From: Brachypodius melanocephalos | Lineage: Eukaryota > Chordata > Aves > Passeriformes > Pycnonotidae | Assembly: GCA_013398615.1 (NCBI GenBank) | Contig: VZSR01001645.1 | Span: forward strand, 929,676-993,675 | DNA length: 64,000 bases | Reading direction: 5' to 3' | Part shown: one piece after another, positions 24,401 through 39,400 of the stretch | Position numbering within the stretch: the stretch's first letter is position 1 | How the letters are laid out: every line of letters starts with the position of its first letter | Translations under genes and position numbers: made by a program | Notes under the pieces: model-generated | Database searches by the model: none | The model's input: the letters and a program-made list of their open reading frames with translations, nothing else | What the model was told of the DNA's origin: nothing

Positions 24401-27400
24401 CTGCTAGACTTTGAAGTGTTTTCTTCCCTCCTTTCTGCCACTCCAAAATCTCCTTTTATTTTCTTTTTCGTTTGAGTGCTAGGAGGAGATAGTGATTAAT
24501 TGTTCCACAGCTCTTAGATATTGCCAGAAATCATTAATGATAGTTGAAACATTTATGATCATACAGGAAGTATATATGTGTGGAGCTAAGAGAAATAATC
24601 AGTTGGCATTTAGAGTAAGTATTTGCTTTAGAGATTGGTATAGTTTCTAAACAGTTTCAATTTACTGTGCAGAAAGTTTTTTATATATATATAATCTATC
24701 GACTATGAGATAAGAGTGCATTTAAAACCATTTAAAATGTTGCTATCTTAGAATTACAGTATCCATAGCTACTGTGTGCTATGCCAGTGTGTAGTTAACG
24801 GCAGAGGAAAGCTACAGTGGAGCTGAAAATTCACTGCAAAAGCTTTTGAGTGCTGTCACTGTGTCTGGGAGGTGGCTGGGTCTTTTTTTCGCTCCCATGG
24901 CTTGTAGCTAGTGTAGCCCCATTGACTTTTCCTAGAAGGGAAACTCAGTGAACCACTCTTAGCCCATCAGAGTGATTCATCTTTAGCTCAGCGAGGGGAG
25001 AAGGCTTTACATAGAATCCCAGAATATGCTTAGATGGAAGGGACCCACAAGGATAATTGAGTCCAACTCCTGGCCTTGCACAGGGTCACACCATGTGCCT
25101 GAGAGTGTTGTTCAAAAGCTTATTGAACTCTGTCAGGCTTGGTGAGGTGACCACTGCACTGGGAAGCTTGTTCCAGTGCCCAAACACCCTTTGGGTGAAG
25201 AATCTTTTCCTGATATCTGACCTAAACCTCCCCTGAAACAACTTCCCATTTCCTTGGGTCCTGTCACCAGTCGCCACAGAGAAGAGATCAGTGCTTACCC
25301 CTGGACTGCTCCTCCACTTCCCCTCACGAGGAAGCTGTGGACCACAATGAGGTCTCTCCTCAGGCTGAACAGACCAAGAGGCCTAAGCTGCTCCTCATAA
25401 AGCTTTCTCTTCAGACCCTTCCTTTGGACCCTCTCTAATGGTTTAATGTCTTTTTTACATTGTGGCACCCAAGGCTGCCCCCAGCACTGGAGGTGAGGCT
25501 GCCTCAGTGCAGAGCAGAGGGGACAATGCCCTCCTTTTGCCCAGCTGGCCATGCTGTCCCTGATGCCTCCCAGGACAGGGTTGGCCCTCCTGGCTGCCAG
25601 GGCACTGCTGGCTCACATTCATCTTTCCATGGAGCAGGACCCCCAGGGCCCTTTGCACAGTGCTGCTCTCCAGCCTCTCATTCCCTGTCTGTCCCTACAG
25701 CCAGGGTTCCCCATCTCAGGTGCAGAATCTGGCCCTTCACTTGTTCAACTTCCTCCAGTTGGTGATTGCCCAGCTCTGATTTGAGGTCTGTCTGCAGAGC
25801 CTCCTTTACCTTCATTTGCATTTTGTAGTTTTGCAGTTGCTCCTCATCTTGCTCTTTTCTGGTTTTATTCTGAATCTCCTTGCTGCTGATGGAACCATTG
25901 TTAGACAAGGCATTGCCAAGTCAGGCTGTTGCTGGCACAGGGGGTATTTCATGTTGTACTCAAAGCTCCATCTCCCTGACCCTCCTTGTCAGAAAGCACT
26001 GTATTTGTAAAAATGCTATGTCTTTCTAAGCAATCTAATGCAAGCAGCTGTTTTAGTTCTCTATGGATCATTAGATTCTGAAAGAACATTTTCTACACAC
26101 TCAAACCCACACAAATCCATTTAAACTCAATGACTGTTCACATATTTAGGGTGTTTAATTTCATGTGGCTTTCTAAACACACATTTTTTGCCAAAGATTT
26201 AGTAATAGTTAATGTTGCTTATTTACATGTGCTCTAGTAAAATTTAGAACATTTCATGTTCTATTTTAAACTATATATTTTTAAATAAATTCATTCTTCA
26301 CCAAGGGTAAGTGAATATTATGTTCCTTGCTTCCCAAGCCATGAAAATCGAGTGAGATAAGTGATTTCTAAGAATCTCGTTTTACTGACTGAACAGAGGG
26401 TTCAATTCTGAGAGATTTAAAAATGTTGTTCTCCTCTTCTAGCCTGAACAAATAGATAAGGCTGATTAGAAATGCCAGCATCTTTGGGTGCACTCAATGA
26501 TAGTTGAGTGTTGATGTTATATTTCCAAGAGGCACCTGTGACATTTTGGTAGGCTCACCTGTAAGTAAGCAAATACAATGCCGTTACTTGGTGCTTGCCA
26601 AAATGTCAGCCCAGTGGTGACACTGGTCATTCTGAGTCACACTGACACTGCACAGCTGACAGAATTATGAAGAGAGGGACTATGATGTTATAATTTGTTT
26701 GCAATTTCTTTACTAATTCTTTTTATAAATTGAGATTTAAAGAAAAACTCACATCCATTAATCTAGCTTATACTTCTGAGTTTGTCTAGGAATTGCAAGG
26801 TAAATCCTCCCCCATGTTTATGTGTATTGATGTTCTATCTTGAATCACTTTCTTGCTATGAAAATGGTGTGATGATTATCTGTCAGTCACTTGAATCAGC
26901 TTAAACCTTTTGTTTTCAATTTATTCATATACATTTTAAAGGAAAAACGCCTAAAGATTGGATTATGGCATTGGAAACACAGCTACAAAAGAAAAGCATA
27001 AAATGAGAAAGTGTATTCTTACCTGGTAGCTGATAAAAGGGATCTTCCTTAGGTATGCCAAAAAATTTAGCTTGTTTGGGGTTCTAGCTCTGTAGCCTGA
27101 TGTGTTGTGACAGATTTTTTAATTTGAAATCTATTTTATCTATTTTATGTTGTTTAAAGGTAGACTCTTCATTTGTTTTGACCTCCCATTTGGTGGATTT
27201 TTTTTGATTTTTAAAAATTTCTTCTCTGATTTTCTTGGGAAAGCCTGCTTCAATCAAGTAGAAGCATCTTGTTGCACGAAGCTGAAATAATCCAGATTTT
27301 CCCTCCCTTCAGCAATGCTAAATTTATGTTCATACTCAATAGTATAACATAGATACTCAGATACAAATGCCTTTCTTGCAAATTGAAACAGTTTTAAGAG

Positions 27401-30400
27401 AGTCAAAAATTTCAGGAAGCATTCATTTTATGGGATTTTATTAAACATCCTTTAAAATTTTGATGAGGTAAATGATGACAATACACATCACATGTTTGCT
27501 TCTTTTTTTCTAACCACTTTCTTCCTAGATGTTTTAAACTGCTTCTTCCAATCACACATCTATTGATTAAATTAAGGACTTGTGTTTAATGCAAATAAAC
27601 CCTGCATTTACCCAAAATGCAAATTAATTCCAGTTTGAAACACCTCTGCAAATCCTCACAAATTTGCATTACCTCTGCATTTTGCTTGTAGTGTCTTTTA
27701 CAGGTTAGAATCCCTGGGAATTCACTTTTCCAGAGAGACAGTGGTGGGTCCTAGAAAATGAGACCTGCCGCAGATAAAACTTAGCACAGCCCACAAACAG
27801 AATGGGAGAAGTCTCTAAATAACAGCATTTAACTAGGAAAAAACTCAAACCCAACCAACTAAACCACAACAGGACCAATAAAAGAAGCAGCATTGTAAAA
27901 TCTTTTAAAATGAGGCAGAAGTCCCCTTCTACTTTCTTTATTCTCTTTTGCAAAGGGGTGATGTTGTTGAAATATTGCTTTGTATTAACCACCTTTAGTA
28001 ATAGCTCTTAACATACTTCAGACACCTTGTAACTCATAGATGAAGACTGAATGCTTTTAATATCTCTGTTTTTTCTTAATTGTGTTTGGTACACAAAACA
28101 AGCCATTACATAATTATACTTTCCAGTGTGAAAAGGGTCATCACAACTTGTTATTTGGTGAAAAACAAAACAACAACTTCCCCTGCAACTCACAGTCTTT
28201 TACTGACTTTTTCCTTGTTATGGATTTCTTATTCTTGGTTTTGTCTTCAATGTACTTTTACCCAGCTCTACTCCCTAAACTCCACCTTCTTAATACTCTC
28301 CTGAATAAATTTTATTATTTTTTAGGCACTTTGATGATGTGGTCTTCTGGACTATTTCCTATTCCTTAACTTCATTCCATCATATAAATCACCTTTTAGA
28401 AAAGAAATTATGTTCTTTTTGCAGGAAATGACTTTGATATGTACCAAGACCAGTTGCTGGAACTTCAGCAAAGACTATTGTATGCTGAAAAGGAAAATAA
28501 AAAAAGAACACACGAACTAAGCAGTGCCCTAGATCAAATTAAACATATAGTTGAAAGAAGAATGAACACAACAAAAAATCACACAGGTTTGTAAGGGTTT
28601 CCTCTGGTTTTTGTTTTGTTGTTTTTTGGGGTTTTTTTAGGACACCAACATGTAAAGTTTAGTGATGTGGCTTCTTCCCATTGTTTAATTGAACTTTTTA
28701 GTTACCTTGCCTTACAGGCTGTTGTACCTCTCTGTCTGCATGCTGTAGGTACATGCAGTAGGCTGACAGTTTGATTTTGTCACCTGAAATAAATTATGTA
28801 GTTGTGCAGGATCTGTCTTCCTCTCTCTTGAGACTGGCAGGGTTTCTTCCCTGGGGGGAGAAGGGAAACTTAGAAGAGTTTACTCTTAGTTTACTCTTCA
28901 CTCCAGCTTAGTGCTGGAGGCATTTCACGGAACACCCCAACTTCAGAAAGAGTCTGGGTGTGACTGAAAACCATGTAACAGTCCTTATTTCCATTCAGTA
29001 CAGCAGACTGCTGATCAGACTAAAATAGGGAACTAAGCAGGTCTGTTACAGGGGAGGAAAGAGCAAGGTGCATTTCTTCTTTGTATAGTCAGAGTTGTTT
29101 CTTATCCTGTTCTCCCCTGCTTGTTTTTGTCTGTTTATCCGATATTAATTCCCTGGGGCTGTTCAGATGTGCATAAACAAACGGCTGAGCATTGGCAGGG
29201 TGGTGGCCTTAGGAGCTTTAGAATAGAGTCATGGTATCAGCCCACAGTAGCCCCTCATACCGTGGGCAAAGAGTTTTGTGCCTAATGCACAAAACAGCAG
29301 TAAAAGAGAGTCCAAGTTCCCCTTTCCCCTGCTTTTGATTCTTATTGGAGCCTGCTAAATTTCAGAAAGCATTAAATCTCTCCGTTTATAGGATTTAAGG
29401 CAGAAATTTCTTCAAATCGCCGAGTAATTTTCCTTTTATTTTTGCTTACCCTTCTGCTTCCCATTCCAGCCATGTTTTATTGTACATCCAAAATTGAAAG
29501 GTTTACTGTATTAATGAAACTAAATTCCCTTACCCAATACTTGATAGGTATTACTTCCAAACAAAGAAGGAAAATCCTTGAAAAGTTGTAAAGGTGGTTT
29601 CTATGCAGCAAAATTCCAGTATATTTAATGGCTTAACAGTGTGGAAGGACTTGTGGGTCTCTGTCTCATACACAAATTTCTGGGCAGATATATATGGTTG
29701 TTTGGGAGGTTTTTAACTGTTTTCTGTAAGGTAGGAAATATCTTTTTAATCCTAGTTTTCAGTGGGAGTATCTGATGAAGGTTGAAAAACTTAAAATATT
29801 GCCCAATCAGTAAGCCTCTGCTTTTCTTAATTTAAGCTGAGTGAATAAAGCTAATGATGGTTTTTGTGATACTTGTATGTAACTTTGAAGGGTGGTAAAT
29901 TTTGGGAGTTATCTTAGATCCATTACTTGGGAAAAGTAACTCTCCATCTCAGTCAATAAAAGTTCTGTTGCTTTCATCTGTATTTTAAAGTAGCAAAGAA
30001 AAATAAAATCCCTACTTTTCTCTTCACTGCTATAGCCTTTTGTTTCTCGAATAGTTTTTCAAGGCCTGTGGTCATTCTTTTTACCACAGGACTTTTTATA
30101 AACTGAGAACTTCTGCTTGAGCTGTGAAAACCACCATGTGTTACTTTTTGGGGAAAGCATTTAAATTTATTAAATAGTTAAGAAGGTTATTTATCAGAAT
30201 CTGTGTTTCTTTTAATTTAAAAATTGTTTGCCAACCATGTAAAAAACTCCCCCAAACTAAGCAGTTTTTTACTGCTGCCTTTAAAATAACTACTTACTGT
30301 GTTTTAAGATGACCCAATCCTGCAAGTGTGCAGACACAGGGAAATACAGATAGTATTCCCAGGATGTTCAAGCTTGGAGCTCTGAGTGGGAAGGAGTTAT

Positions 30401-33400
30401 GCTGGGAAAGTCTCAATTTAATGTAATGTAATATATATGACATACAATCACTTCTGAGGAATGGTTCTGATTGAATAACCTTGTGTGTGGTAATCTGCCA
30501 GCGTTCAGCTGAGCAAAACAGGTGAAGAAATAGGCTTCTCTGCTCACTTTTTATTTGTTGTGTGTCTCTGTGTTTGTTTGTTGTGTCTTTAAGGTGATAT
30601 GAAGTGGAAAGAGTTAAACCTCCCCAGAAAACTCCCCGTGCATCTTACAAATATGTACTACTACCTCCCTCACCTTCAAGAACATGAAGATGCAGTTTTC
30701 CCAAATGTTATTTTTGGGCAACAGAGAACTGGAGGTAAGAAATAAAGTTTGGCTTCTATTTTCTATATGTTTGTATTTTTTTACTAATTTCCAGCAATGA
30801 AGCGTACTCAAAAGTTTGGAATGGATTTTCTCCCTTGACTTTCTAATGTTGCCAAGCTGAGTGAGTTTGAGTGGCAATAGCAAAATACTTTTAAAATGCC
30901 CACCTCTATTTCAAGTCTTTATCTCAAAGTATTCTGAAAACATTTTGAAATATCAATTAAAATAATCTTAATTGAAAAACAAGATTTTTTTGTTTGTTTG
31001 TTTTAATCATATATTCATATGGCTAAGATGCAGTAGCTGACATTTTTTCCCCACAAAATTAGCATGGACGAGGAAGCCAAGGCAAATTTACAATGCATTC
31101 AGTTTGCCAATGTGAGAATCAAAGGGAAAGGTGATGTGATCATTTAAAGGATTTTAATATATCTTCAGTGTAGCTTTTTCATCCATATGAGAAATCAGCT
31201 GACACCTGTAGAAATTGTAAGGAATTCCAGAGAACTATAATACAAATTTTAAATGCATGGTCCTAACTGTCATGGGACAGGTAAAAGGAACATGCAAAAG
31301 AAGAAGCTAGTCAACCATTTTGCTGAGTATTTTGTTGAAATATTTACTTTTTTCTAGGGTGATTTTATATGAAGAAACATTGGCAGTGTTTGTGATTTAA
31401 GCAAAAAAAAACCCCAAACTGTGGGCCATGCTCATGACAATGGCTAACTTTCCACAGACTACTTGTTAGTAGGTCTGGTAGTAGCAATGTGATCTAGTGT
31501 TGTAGTTCTCACTGGAGTGCCCCATGATCAGTGTCACTAATGAAAAAATACTCTGTGTTTAACCTTCTTTTATTTGTACAGGAAAATCACAATAGCAAGA
31601 CTGTAGTTTACAGGTTGACCTTCAGTGTATAAAATGGAACAAACCCCAGTGGTTTATCAGGATATGTGCTGGGAAGGAACATTGGCACTTTGGTGTTTTT
31701 GAGCTGACATTGGCGTGGAAGTTAAAGTCGGAAACAAGTCACCAATTGCATCTACTGTTTTATTTCAAACTTTTCCTTCCTCACCAGCCTTCTGGGATTT
31801 TGGTGAATAGAAATCATCTGCAAGGAATAAGATTCCACAGGTTTACTGAGCTGTGTTTGGCCACTGATTTAAGTAATGCCTGTAAGTAATGAAAAAGAGA
31901 CATCCTGCTTATGGTTTAACAATGTAATACAGCATAGGTTTGCTACTGGTGGACTCTTTGCTAGACATAATTTCAGTTCCTTCATTTTTAATAACAGTAA
32001 CATCATAGTTCTTTTATTCTTACTGATGCAATGAAACCCATTGATGCATATCAATTAATCTGCTCAGAAGGATTTTTGAATTGGATTCCTTTCTGAAACA
32101 CACAGCATTCACTTCCTATGAGAACCTGCTCACTAGTGCAGTGTTGGTTTAACCCTTCCAACTTGGATCTCCAAAGCAAGAGCAAGCACTTACTTTGCAA
32201 AACTCACTTTTGAATCTCAGTCGCAAACATCTATGTAGTAGTATCTCCCAAGTTCTCAAGTGTAGACCTGGTGTTTTATAACACAGACATGAGTGTCTCT
32301 AAACTAAACATAGCTGGACGAATCTCCCCTTCCATGTAGTAGAGCAAATGCTGTCACAGTGCTAAGGAAATATGAACTGTCACCAAGCTTCATGGCCACA
32401 TCAAATCAAAACTAAAATGTAATTTCAATTTCCCTTACAATTACACATCTTTTGAGGCATTCTCTCTTTGCAGTCTCCCTGGTGATGGGTATTCCTACGG
32501 TGAAAAGGGAAAAACAAAATTACCTGATTGATACATTGCATTCCCTACTGTACCAGCTCTCTGAAGAGCAAAAGGAGGACTGCATAATAATCATCTTCAT
32601 AGCAGAGGTAAGTTTGCATAGAAAGGTGCAGCATGCTGATAGACAATATGGAGATTCATGTCTAAATGTAATAGTGCAAAACACTGTTAGCTTGGCCTTT
32701 GGGAGGGATTTCTTCAGGGCTGCAGGAGCTGATGAGCAGTTAGTGCCTCAGTGTTCATATGTGGGAAAAACACTTGTCATGCAGAAGGACAAAAAGTCGT
32801 ATTACATTTACCAATGCAGTTGTTGGGTCAGATTTTCCAACAAAACCATATGAACTCATTATCTATCTCTGAAAGTAAGGTTTTCTGCTTCCAGAATGAA
32901 ATGTAAGTCCTCTACAGAAATGTGCCATAGAACCTGAAGAAAGTAAACTTGGTCTTACAAATGTTCAAATTATTTATCTGCTGGTTTGATAACATATATC
33001 TTGCAAAGCATCTTGACATATTGGAGCCTTCTGCATGTGTTTTGGCATTTCCCATGCAAAAGGAAACTGTTCAGAGCCTTGGGAAAGTAAACAGTGCTCA
33101 AGGTAAGATATTAGGGATAAATGCTATTTTTTTTTCCTCACTCTAAACTACCTTGATTACATCAGAAAAAAAAAAAAAAGCTGCAGAAGGGAATTAGCAA
33201 GTAATAGCTTCTAGCGGGTAAAATGACTGTGCAATTATTCAGACTTAATACTTATTCTTCATATGTGTTTGTCCTTCTGTAGACAGCATTAAATTCATGC
33301 ATGTATTCATTGACAGTTACATTTTGCTATTTTTTATTATTCAGTCATCACTTTTGCAGGTGTAAAAGTGTCAAATAGAGTATAGTTCACTTTAATGTGT

Positions 33401-36400
33401 TTGGCCATGACTTGCACTTTTCTGTTTGGATCACAATGATGAGTACAGAGGACCAGTTCTATTGGCTGTAGTCCTTCTTCAGCTCAGCTTTTAGGAGCTG
33501 AACTTACTTTGCAGTTGGTATTTTACAATGATGAGTGATGAGCACTGATGAGCTTTGCCTGGCTGCCATTCAGGTAAACTTCTTATTAACAGGGCTTCAG
33601 AGTTTTTAAGGGTTAACTTTTGAATAGTTTCCCACTGTGGAGAGTCCTAATGTGACACTTTGAAAAAACAACAGCTGTGGTTGTAGCAATAGTCCATATC
33701 AGCCAATTTAGGATTAAACTGCCATTGTAAGAATTACTGTCCCTTTTCTCCCAACCCAAAAGTCATGTTCTTACAGCTTCCATATTTTGCAGTAAATTGG
33801 AGCAGATAACCATGCTGATCTGAGAGATGATAAGAACATTTTATTATGAGAGCAGGGCAGGTGTGTTCACTGATCATAAATCCACACCTTCCTTTTCCCA
33901 GAGAGTTTTAAAAGATCAAAGTAAATGTTTACATCATGGGTTAACCTTGAGCAACTTATCGACTGAGAGTGAGTTTTAAGTTCTGGGTATTTTTTTTTCT
34001 TATCAAAGTTCTTTACTTCACTTTTTTATTTTTTTAAACTTACTACAAATTTAATATATAATTGGCAACAATTATATATTAAACAATTTGTTTATTTAAA
34101 GAAAAATCTGAACCCTAAGACAGTTACTGTGTTGCTTTAGAAATCACATTCATAAAACTTTGCACTCTTAATGTAGTTAACAGATATGTTTTGCATATTA
34201 AACTGTTATTTTTATGAAACAGCAGTAATAAATGTCCTCAAAATTTCCAAAGAGCCATAAATGTCTTATATTAGGAAGAAACCACATAAAAATTTTAAGT
34301 ATCCCTGGCTTTAGAATATTTTGCTTAGGTGATTTTTCTCATCAGCCTTAGACCTCTTTTGTGATTTTTGGATGATTAACCCAAACCAGCTCTTTTTACT
34401 GATAGTTATATGGCTGTGCTTTACTGGCATAGCTGAACAGAGTTTTAGCCAGAAAATAGCTTGGCTTTCTGCAAAAGTAGTGAAAAACAAAGTGCAGAAA
34501 TGGCAGCTGGAGATAGCTGGAAGCAAAAGTGAACTGCACTGAAAATTTGGTTGGCTTGAAAAGCCTGTACTGTTCCTTAGCAGAGTAGAAATGTTGCTGT
34601 AACATAGCACATTTATTTGGAAGGAAAATATTAAAAATAATAAAAAAATTGCATATACATACTCCCAACAAAGTGTTTATACAAAAATGGGTGGCTTTTA
34701 ATGAAACCCTCCCTTCTTTTCTTTAGGTGGATGCAGAGTATGTTAAGAGTGTTGCAGAAAGTGTTAAAACCAGGTAAGTCCTACAGAGTGTAACACTCAA
34801 CCACCAGTGTGAACATATTTGGAGCTTTTATGGGAAGAATTAGAACATTTCAATACTGAAATGGAACTGAGGCAAAGGTGCACTCTCTGTATGTGTGCTG
34901 TAACACACTGTGAAATTGAGAACAGAAATATGTATATCAGTTTATTTTTATACTCTTATTTGATAAATATGCTTTAACTAACCAGTCAAGGTCCCAGCTT
35001 AAATCTCTGATAAATATTTACTTGAGCCTAAGTCTTTTCCCCATGAAATTAATGATGCAATTCATGCACCTGAGGAGACATGTATGAGGTCCCCACTGAC
35101 CACACAACCCTGCAGGGTAATCTGGCATCTGTCATAAAATCATAGAATTCCTTAGATTGGAAAAGATCAAGAGAGTTCAATGATTAGCCCAGCACTGCCA
35201 CCACTAAACTGTGTCCCCAAGTGCCACAACACACCCATGTTTTCCCAGCCTTTGTTTCCCTTTTTTAACTATTTTTCAGGAAGGCAATAGACTTGGGACA
35301 GGCATGGGATTACATTTATAATGTTAAATGCTACTACGTGATGGGCAACATGAGATGGGCAGTCTTTGCCCTGCCAAATCAGCCTTAGAGATGTCAAATG
35401 GAAGCTTGGTTCCCATTGCAGTTCTGCTTGGTCTTATCTTTCTTGAACAGGATCCCTGGAGGAGTTGACCTTTTCCTCCTCATTTGAGGGTTCCTGCACA
35501 TGCTCCTTCGCTCACGGGTTTCCCGGACTGTATTTTGTGTGTGGGTTTCCCCCAGAAGGCTCCTCATACTGAAGCTGTCAGCTTAAGTAACATTTATCAC
35601 TTCCTGCCTTCAGAGGGTTTATCTCAGTGACAGAACTGTGGCACGGACAAAGGGAAGAGGCACTCCTTGGCACTGCCAAGGTACAATACCTACAGCACTT
35701 TAAACACTCAGATAATTTTAATTACTGCTTTATGGCTTTTGAAAAAAAAATACTGCAGAGTATTTGCTTTGTCAAGGTTACACAGTAAGATTGATTTTTT
35801 TCCCCCATAATGCTGGTACTATGATGTGTTTAATTTTTAGTGTTATCTTTTGTTGACTAGTCATAGGAAATCAGAAACTCAGTTTTGAAAGCTCTACCTG
35901 TTTTGTGTTGGGGTTTTAAAATGTTTTTGTTTGTTTGCTTGCTTGGTTTTGTTGGTTTTTTTGTTTGGTGGTTTTTTGGTTGGTTGTTTATTGGGGTTTT
36001 TTTTTGGAGGAAGGGGGAAATTTGACTTCTAGGTTTGGCTTCCAATGTAGGTTACTCATTTTTTCAGTGTCTCTTTAAATGGAAAATTTAATTCTTGGAG
36101 CAGAGACTAGACCCATACTCCCCATTTTAAACTCCTGCTCTGGGCAGGACAGTATAATTTTGCTCAGAAAGTAGAACCGGTGTTGGAGCAAGGGTAAGGA
36201 AATTGGGAGGTCTCGTGCAAGGGGGAACAGTTGTGTGTTCTTCTAGACAGAGGGTTTGGTTGTGAATTACTGCTGCATTTTGGCAACCATCTCAGGATTG
36301 TTAATAAGTATCTACAGATGCAAGAGGGGCAGGATTTCTGAGACACACTTCTCTCCAGTGTTTTCTGAGACTTGGATGAGTTCCTGACCTGTCTGTTCTG

Positions 36401-39400
36401 ATGGCTGTGAAAGATGCCTTCTTGGTTCCAAAGCTGCAGTCAGCTTCTTTGCTAGAATTGTGAATTCCACTTCTGGAGGAGCAGACCTAACTCTGGGGAA
36501 CTGCTGTCTGTGGTTCCCCTCAAAAGTCTTTTTTTCTTCCCAGCTTCCCCAGAGAAGTCCAGTCTGGAGTCCTAGAGGTTATTTCTCCTCCTGCTTCTTA
36601 TTACCCAGATCTTTCCAACCTGAAGAAAACACTTGGAGATTCTGAGGACCGAGTAAGGTAAGATTGCTATATAAAACCTAAGAACTTTTGCTAAGAGTGT
36701 AAAATGGAAAATTCAGTAAAAGTCAGCATTGTTTGAGCTGATAATGTTTCTGTGTTTCAAAGCTAAAGGACCTCAATTGTATTTGTAAAACAAATTTACA
36801 AGGGGATCTTGAGAAAAGCTATGCTGCACATCAGCTTCAGGGTGATGTCCAAGGTGTCTCCTTTGGGTCTTGACTCTAGGCATCCAACAGGTTTTAAACC
36901 AGATGGATAATGCCAACAAGCAATGGGCTATATGATCTGGTCATAAAGGAAAAAAAATAGGAAAACCTTTAATGTAAGTGATGAGGAAGAGTCTCTGTGA
37001 ACACAGAGGAAACTCCATGTAGCCCTCTAAGCCTACTACTGACAGCTACTGTGGGTTTGATTAATGACCTAACTGTTGGTGATCATTGACTTTTTATCTA
37101 CTATTAATACATCCTTAATGGTGATTTCATTCACTCACATGCCCCAGATTCACTAAGACAAAGATTATAGCCTAAAAAAAATTATTTATTGGAGGAAGGT
37201 AATTTTCTTTCAATCAACAATAACTAATTTATCAGAAGCCACTGAAACAATGCAGCAAGAGAGTTGCAGTGCTGGGAGTTTGGGCTGGAGGAAATCAGCT
37301 AGTATATTTATATATGTGTGTATGTGTATTGGCTTTATAGATAAACCTTATGTGTTCATACCACAGACCATAAACAAGTTTACATACTTATAATTTAGTT
37401 TTAGATATGATTAGATTTGGATCAGTTATACTTTTATGTTAATTAAATACCAATAAATTACTCTTATAATGTAGTCTTTCATTGTGGATTATCAAACATC
37501 AACGTCATCCTCTGGTAAAATGAGAGACTGTACAAAATAATGTGTTTATGTGTAAACCTGAAAATTAAGGTTATCAACCTGCTCTTGTGCTGTTCATACA
37601 TAAAACTGCTTACTTTTTCATCTTTAAATGATTCATGGGTGTTTATTTCTACTCTTCATGAAATAATGAGTAGAATCTTAAGTCATTTGACATTAATAGC
37701 TTGTTAGACATTTTGTTTCAAGCTCCATTGACAGAGATCAAATTTTTTTGTTTATTTAATGTTAACTTTTATAGGAAAATAAAATTATTTACAAATGTTT
37801 ACATTGATTGTAGAGGACTGCTTTTGCACTTAGCAGTGGGTTAGAATACCCAACCTTACGATTTCACTTTAGAGACAAAAAATGCAGAGCATTAGAAGTT
37901 CTCTTATAGAAATAACTCTTGCAACCCCCCTCAAAAAGCTTATCAGAATTTGCTGCTTATGTCTAGGTGGAGAACTAAACAGAATTTGGATTATAGCTTT
38001 TTAATGCTATATGCTCAACCTAAGGGAACATTTTATTTACAGGTATGTCCATATTATCATTAAGTAGCAGCAATACCTCTGTACTGCTGATTAGCTTTGG
38101 CAATTTTAATTTGTTTCAAAGGCTTCAATAAAACCAGCAATCTACTGTAATTTTCTGTGTATTTTGCCTGTGCTCTTTACAAGCATCCACATATTTCTGT
38201 ATTTATATACATCTTGCAGCCAGGTACTATTTGATTAAACCCACCTCTACCTTCCTGTAATTTGTGAGGTTGAAGAGCAAAATAACTGAAGCATGAAACC
38301 CTTGTTTGATTAGGTTAAGGAAGTCAGGGTTTAATATCTTTTTACTTACTGCACCCAGGAAAAAGTGTGGTGACAGGTCCAGATGTAGCACTGAATTAAG
38401 TGAAATACTGAATGTTGTAAAGTGAAATATTTCAGACAGGGAAACACCAGTAGAGTGATACTTGAGATAAGGTCAACTACAAGTTGGGACAGATCCTTAA
38501 TTCTCCAGAAGATTTTGTGTTAGCTTTTAAGAAGATCCCCATGCATTTAAGCTTAGCTTTAACCATCATTCTAGATTTGTGCTAATTTGCACTCCATGCA
38601 CATCTTAATCACCACCAGAGAGTCCAAAATTCCTAAGAGCTGTTCAATCATGGAACAGGTCTATAAAATTTCACGTAGCTCAATAAAGTCAACGGTTTTT
38701 AGAAAAGCTCAGAAGAGCATTTTGCCTCAGAGTCTGTATTCCATAAGTATATCACTAAATTCCTGGAAGCAGAAGATTGCAGGACCTGGCATCTCCTACA
38801 GTTTTTCTCAGGATTCAACATAAACTTGAGCTGGAATACTTAAGAATCTCCATACTCTGTTCTCAAATGTGGCATAGGTGCTCAGGATACAAGTGGACAA
38901 ACAAAAATGCTGCATTTTGAACAATTATGGTTTAAGGGGAAATGAAGTATTTTCCTGTGGCTTTTGTATATTTTTAAGAACTTCATGCAAGTTTACTGAG
39001 TGTACTACAGCATTAAGGTGTAGGAAACCCACTGAAGTGAAATGTTAAGATGCTGCCAGACACTTGATGTCCCTTCCTGTTACCAAATTCTCCAAGCATT
39101 TATATTTGCACCACAATGACTTACTTATGTATTTGTATTTCTAAGGGAATTTGAGAACATCTGAGACATAATGTAATGACTGAACTTTGTTATTAAGAGC
39201 AAAGGGTGGATGGTGGTGGTCTGGTGGTAGTCATGTCTGCTTTCAGAATTCTCTCAAAAAGAAACTATACTTTCCTCATACCATTCCACATACTGTTCCT
39301 ACTATATCCCATTCTTTGTTTGTATCTTCAGCCTGCAGCTGCTCCTGTAGCACAGATGCTGCTCTGCCCAAAACCTACTCTGTAGGGTGCAGGTGAAAAA

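Larger units (their letters stand above)
34774..36543 (+). other. MGAT4D intron 5
   Basis: About 1.8 kb. It carries a short CR1 remnant (35.14-35.25 kb) and a G/T-rich simple tract at about 35.92-36.01 kb. Nothing else was recognised. Confidence 0.6.

Noticed and set aside
25295..25908. Several 60-100 codon frames near 25.5 kb
   Set aside because: Most lie inside a decayed CR1 element and reflect its ORF2 remnants or shadow frames.
32608..32853. Open frame continuing past MGAT4D exon 4
   Set aside because: A consensus GAG|GTAAGT donor ends the exon, and the following protein sequence loses family similarity until exon 5.
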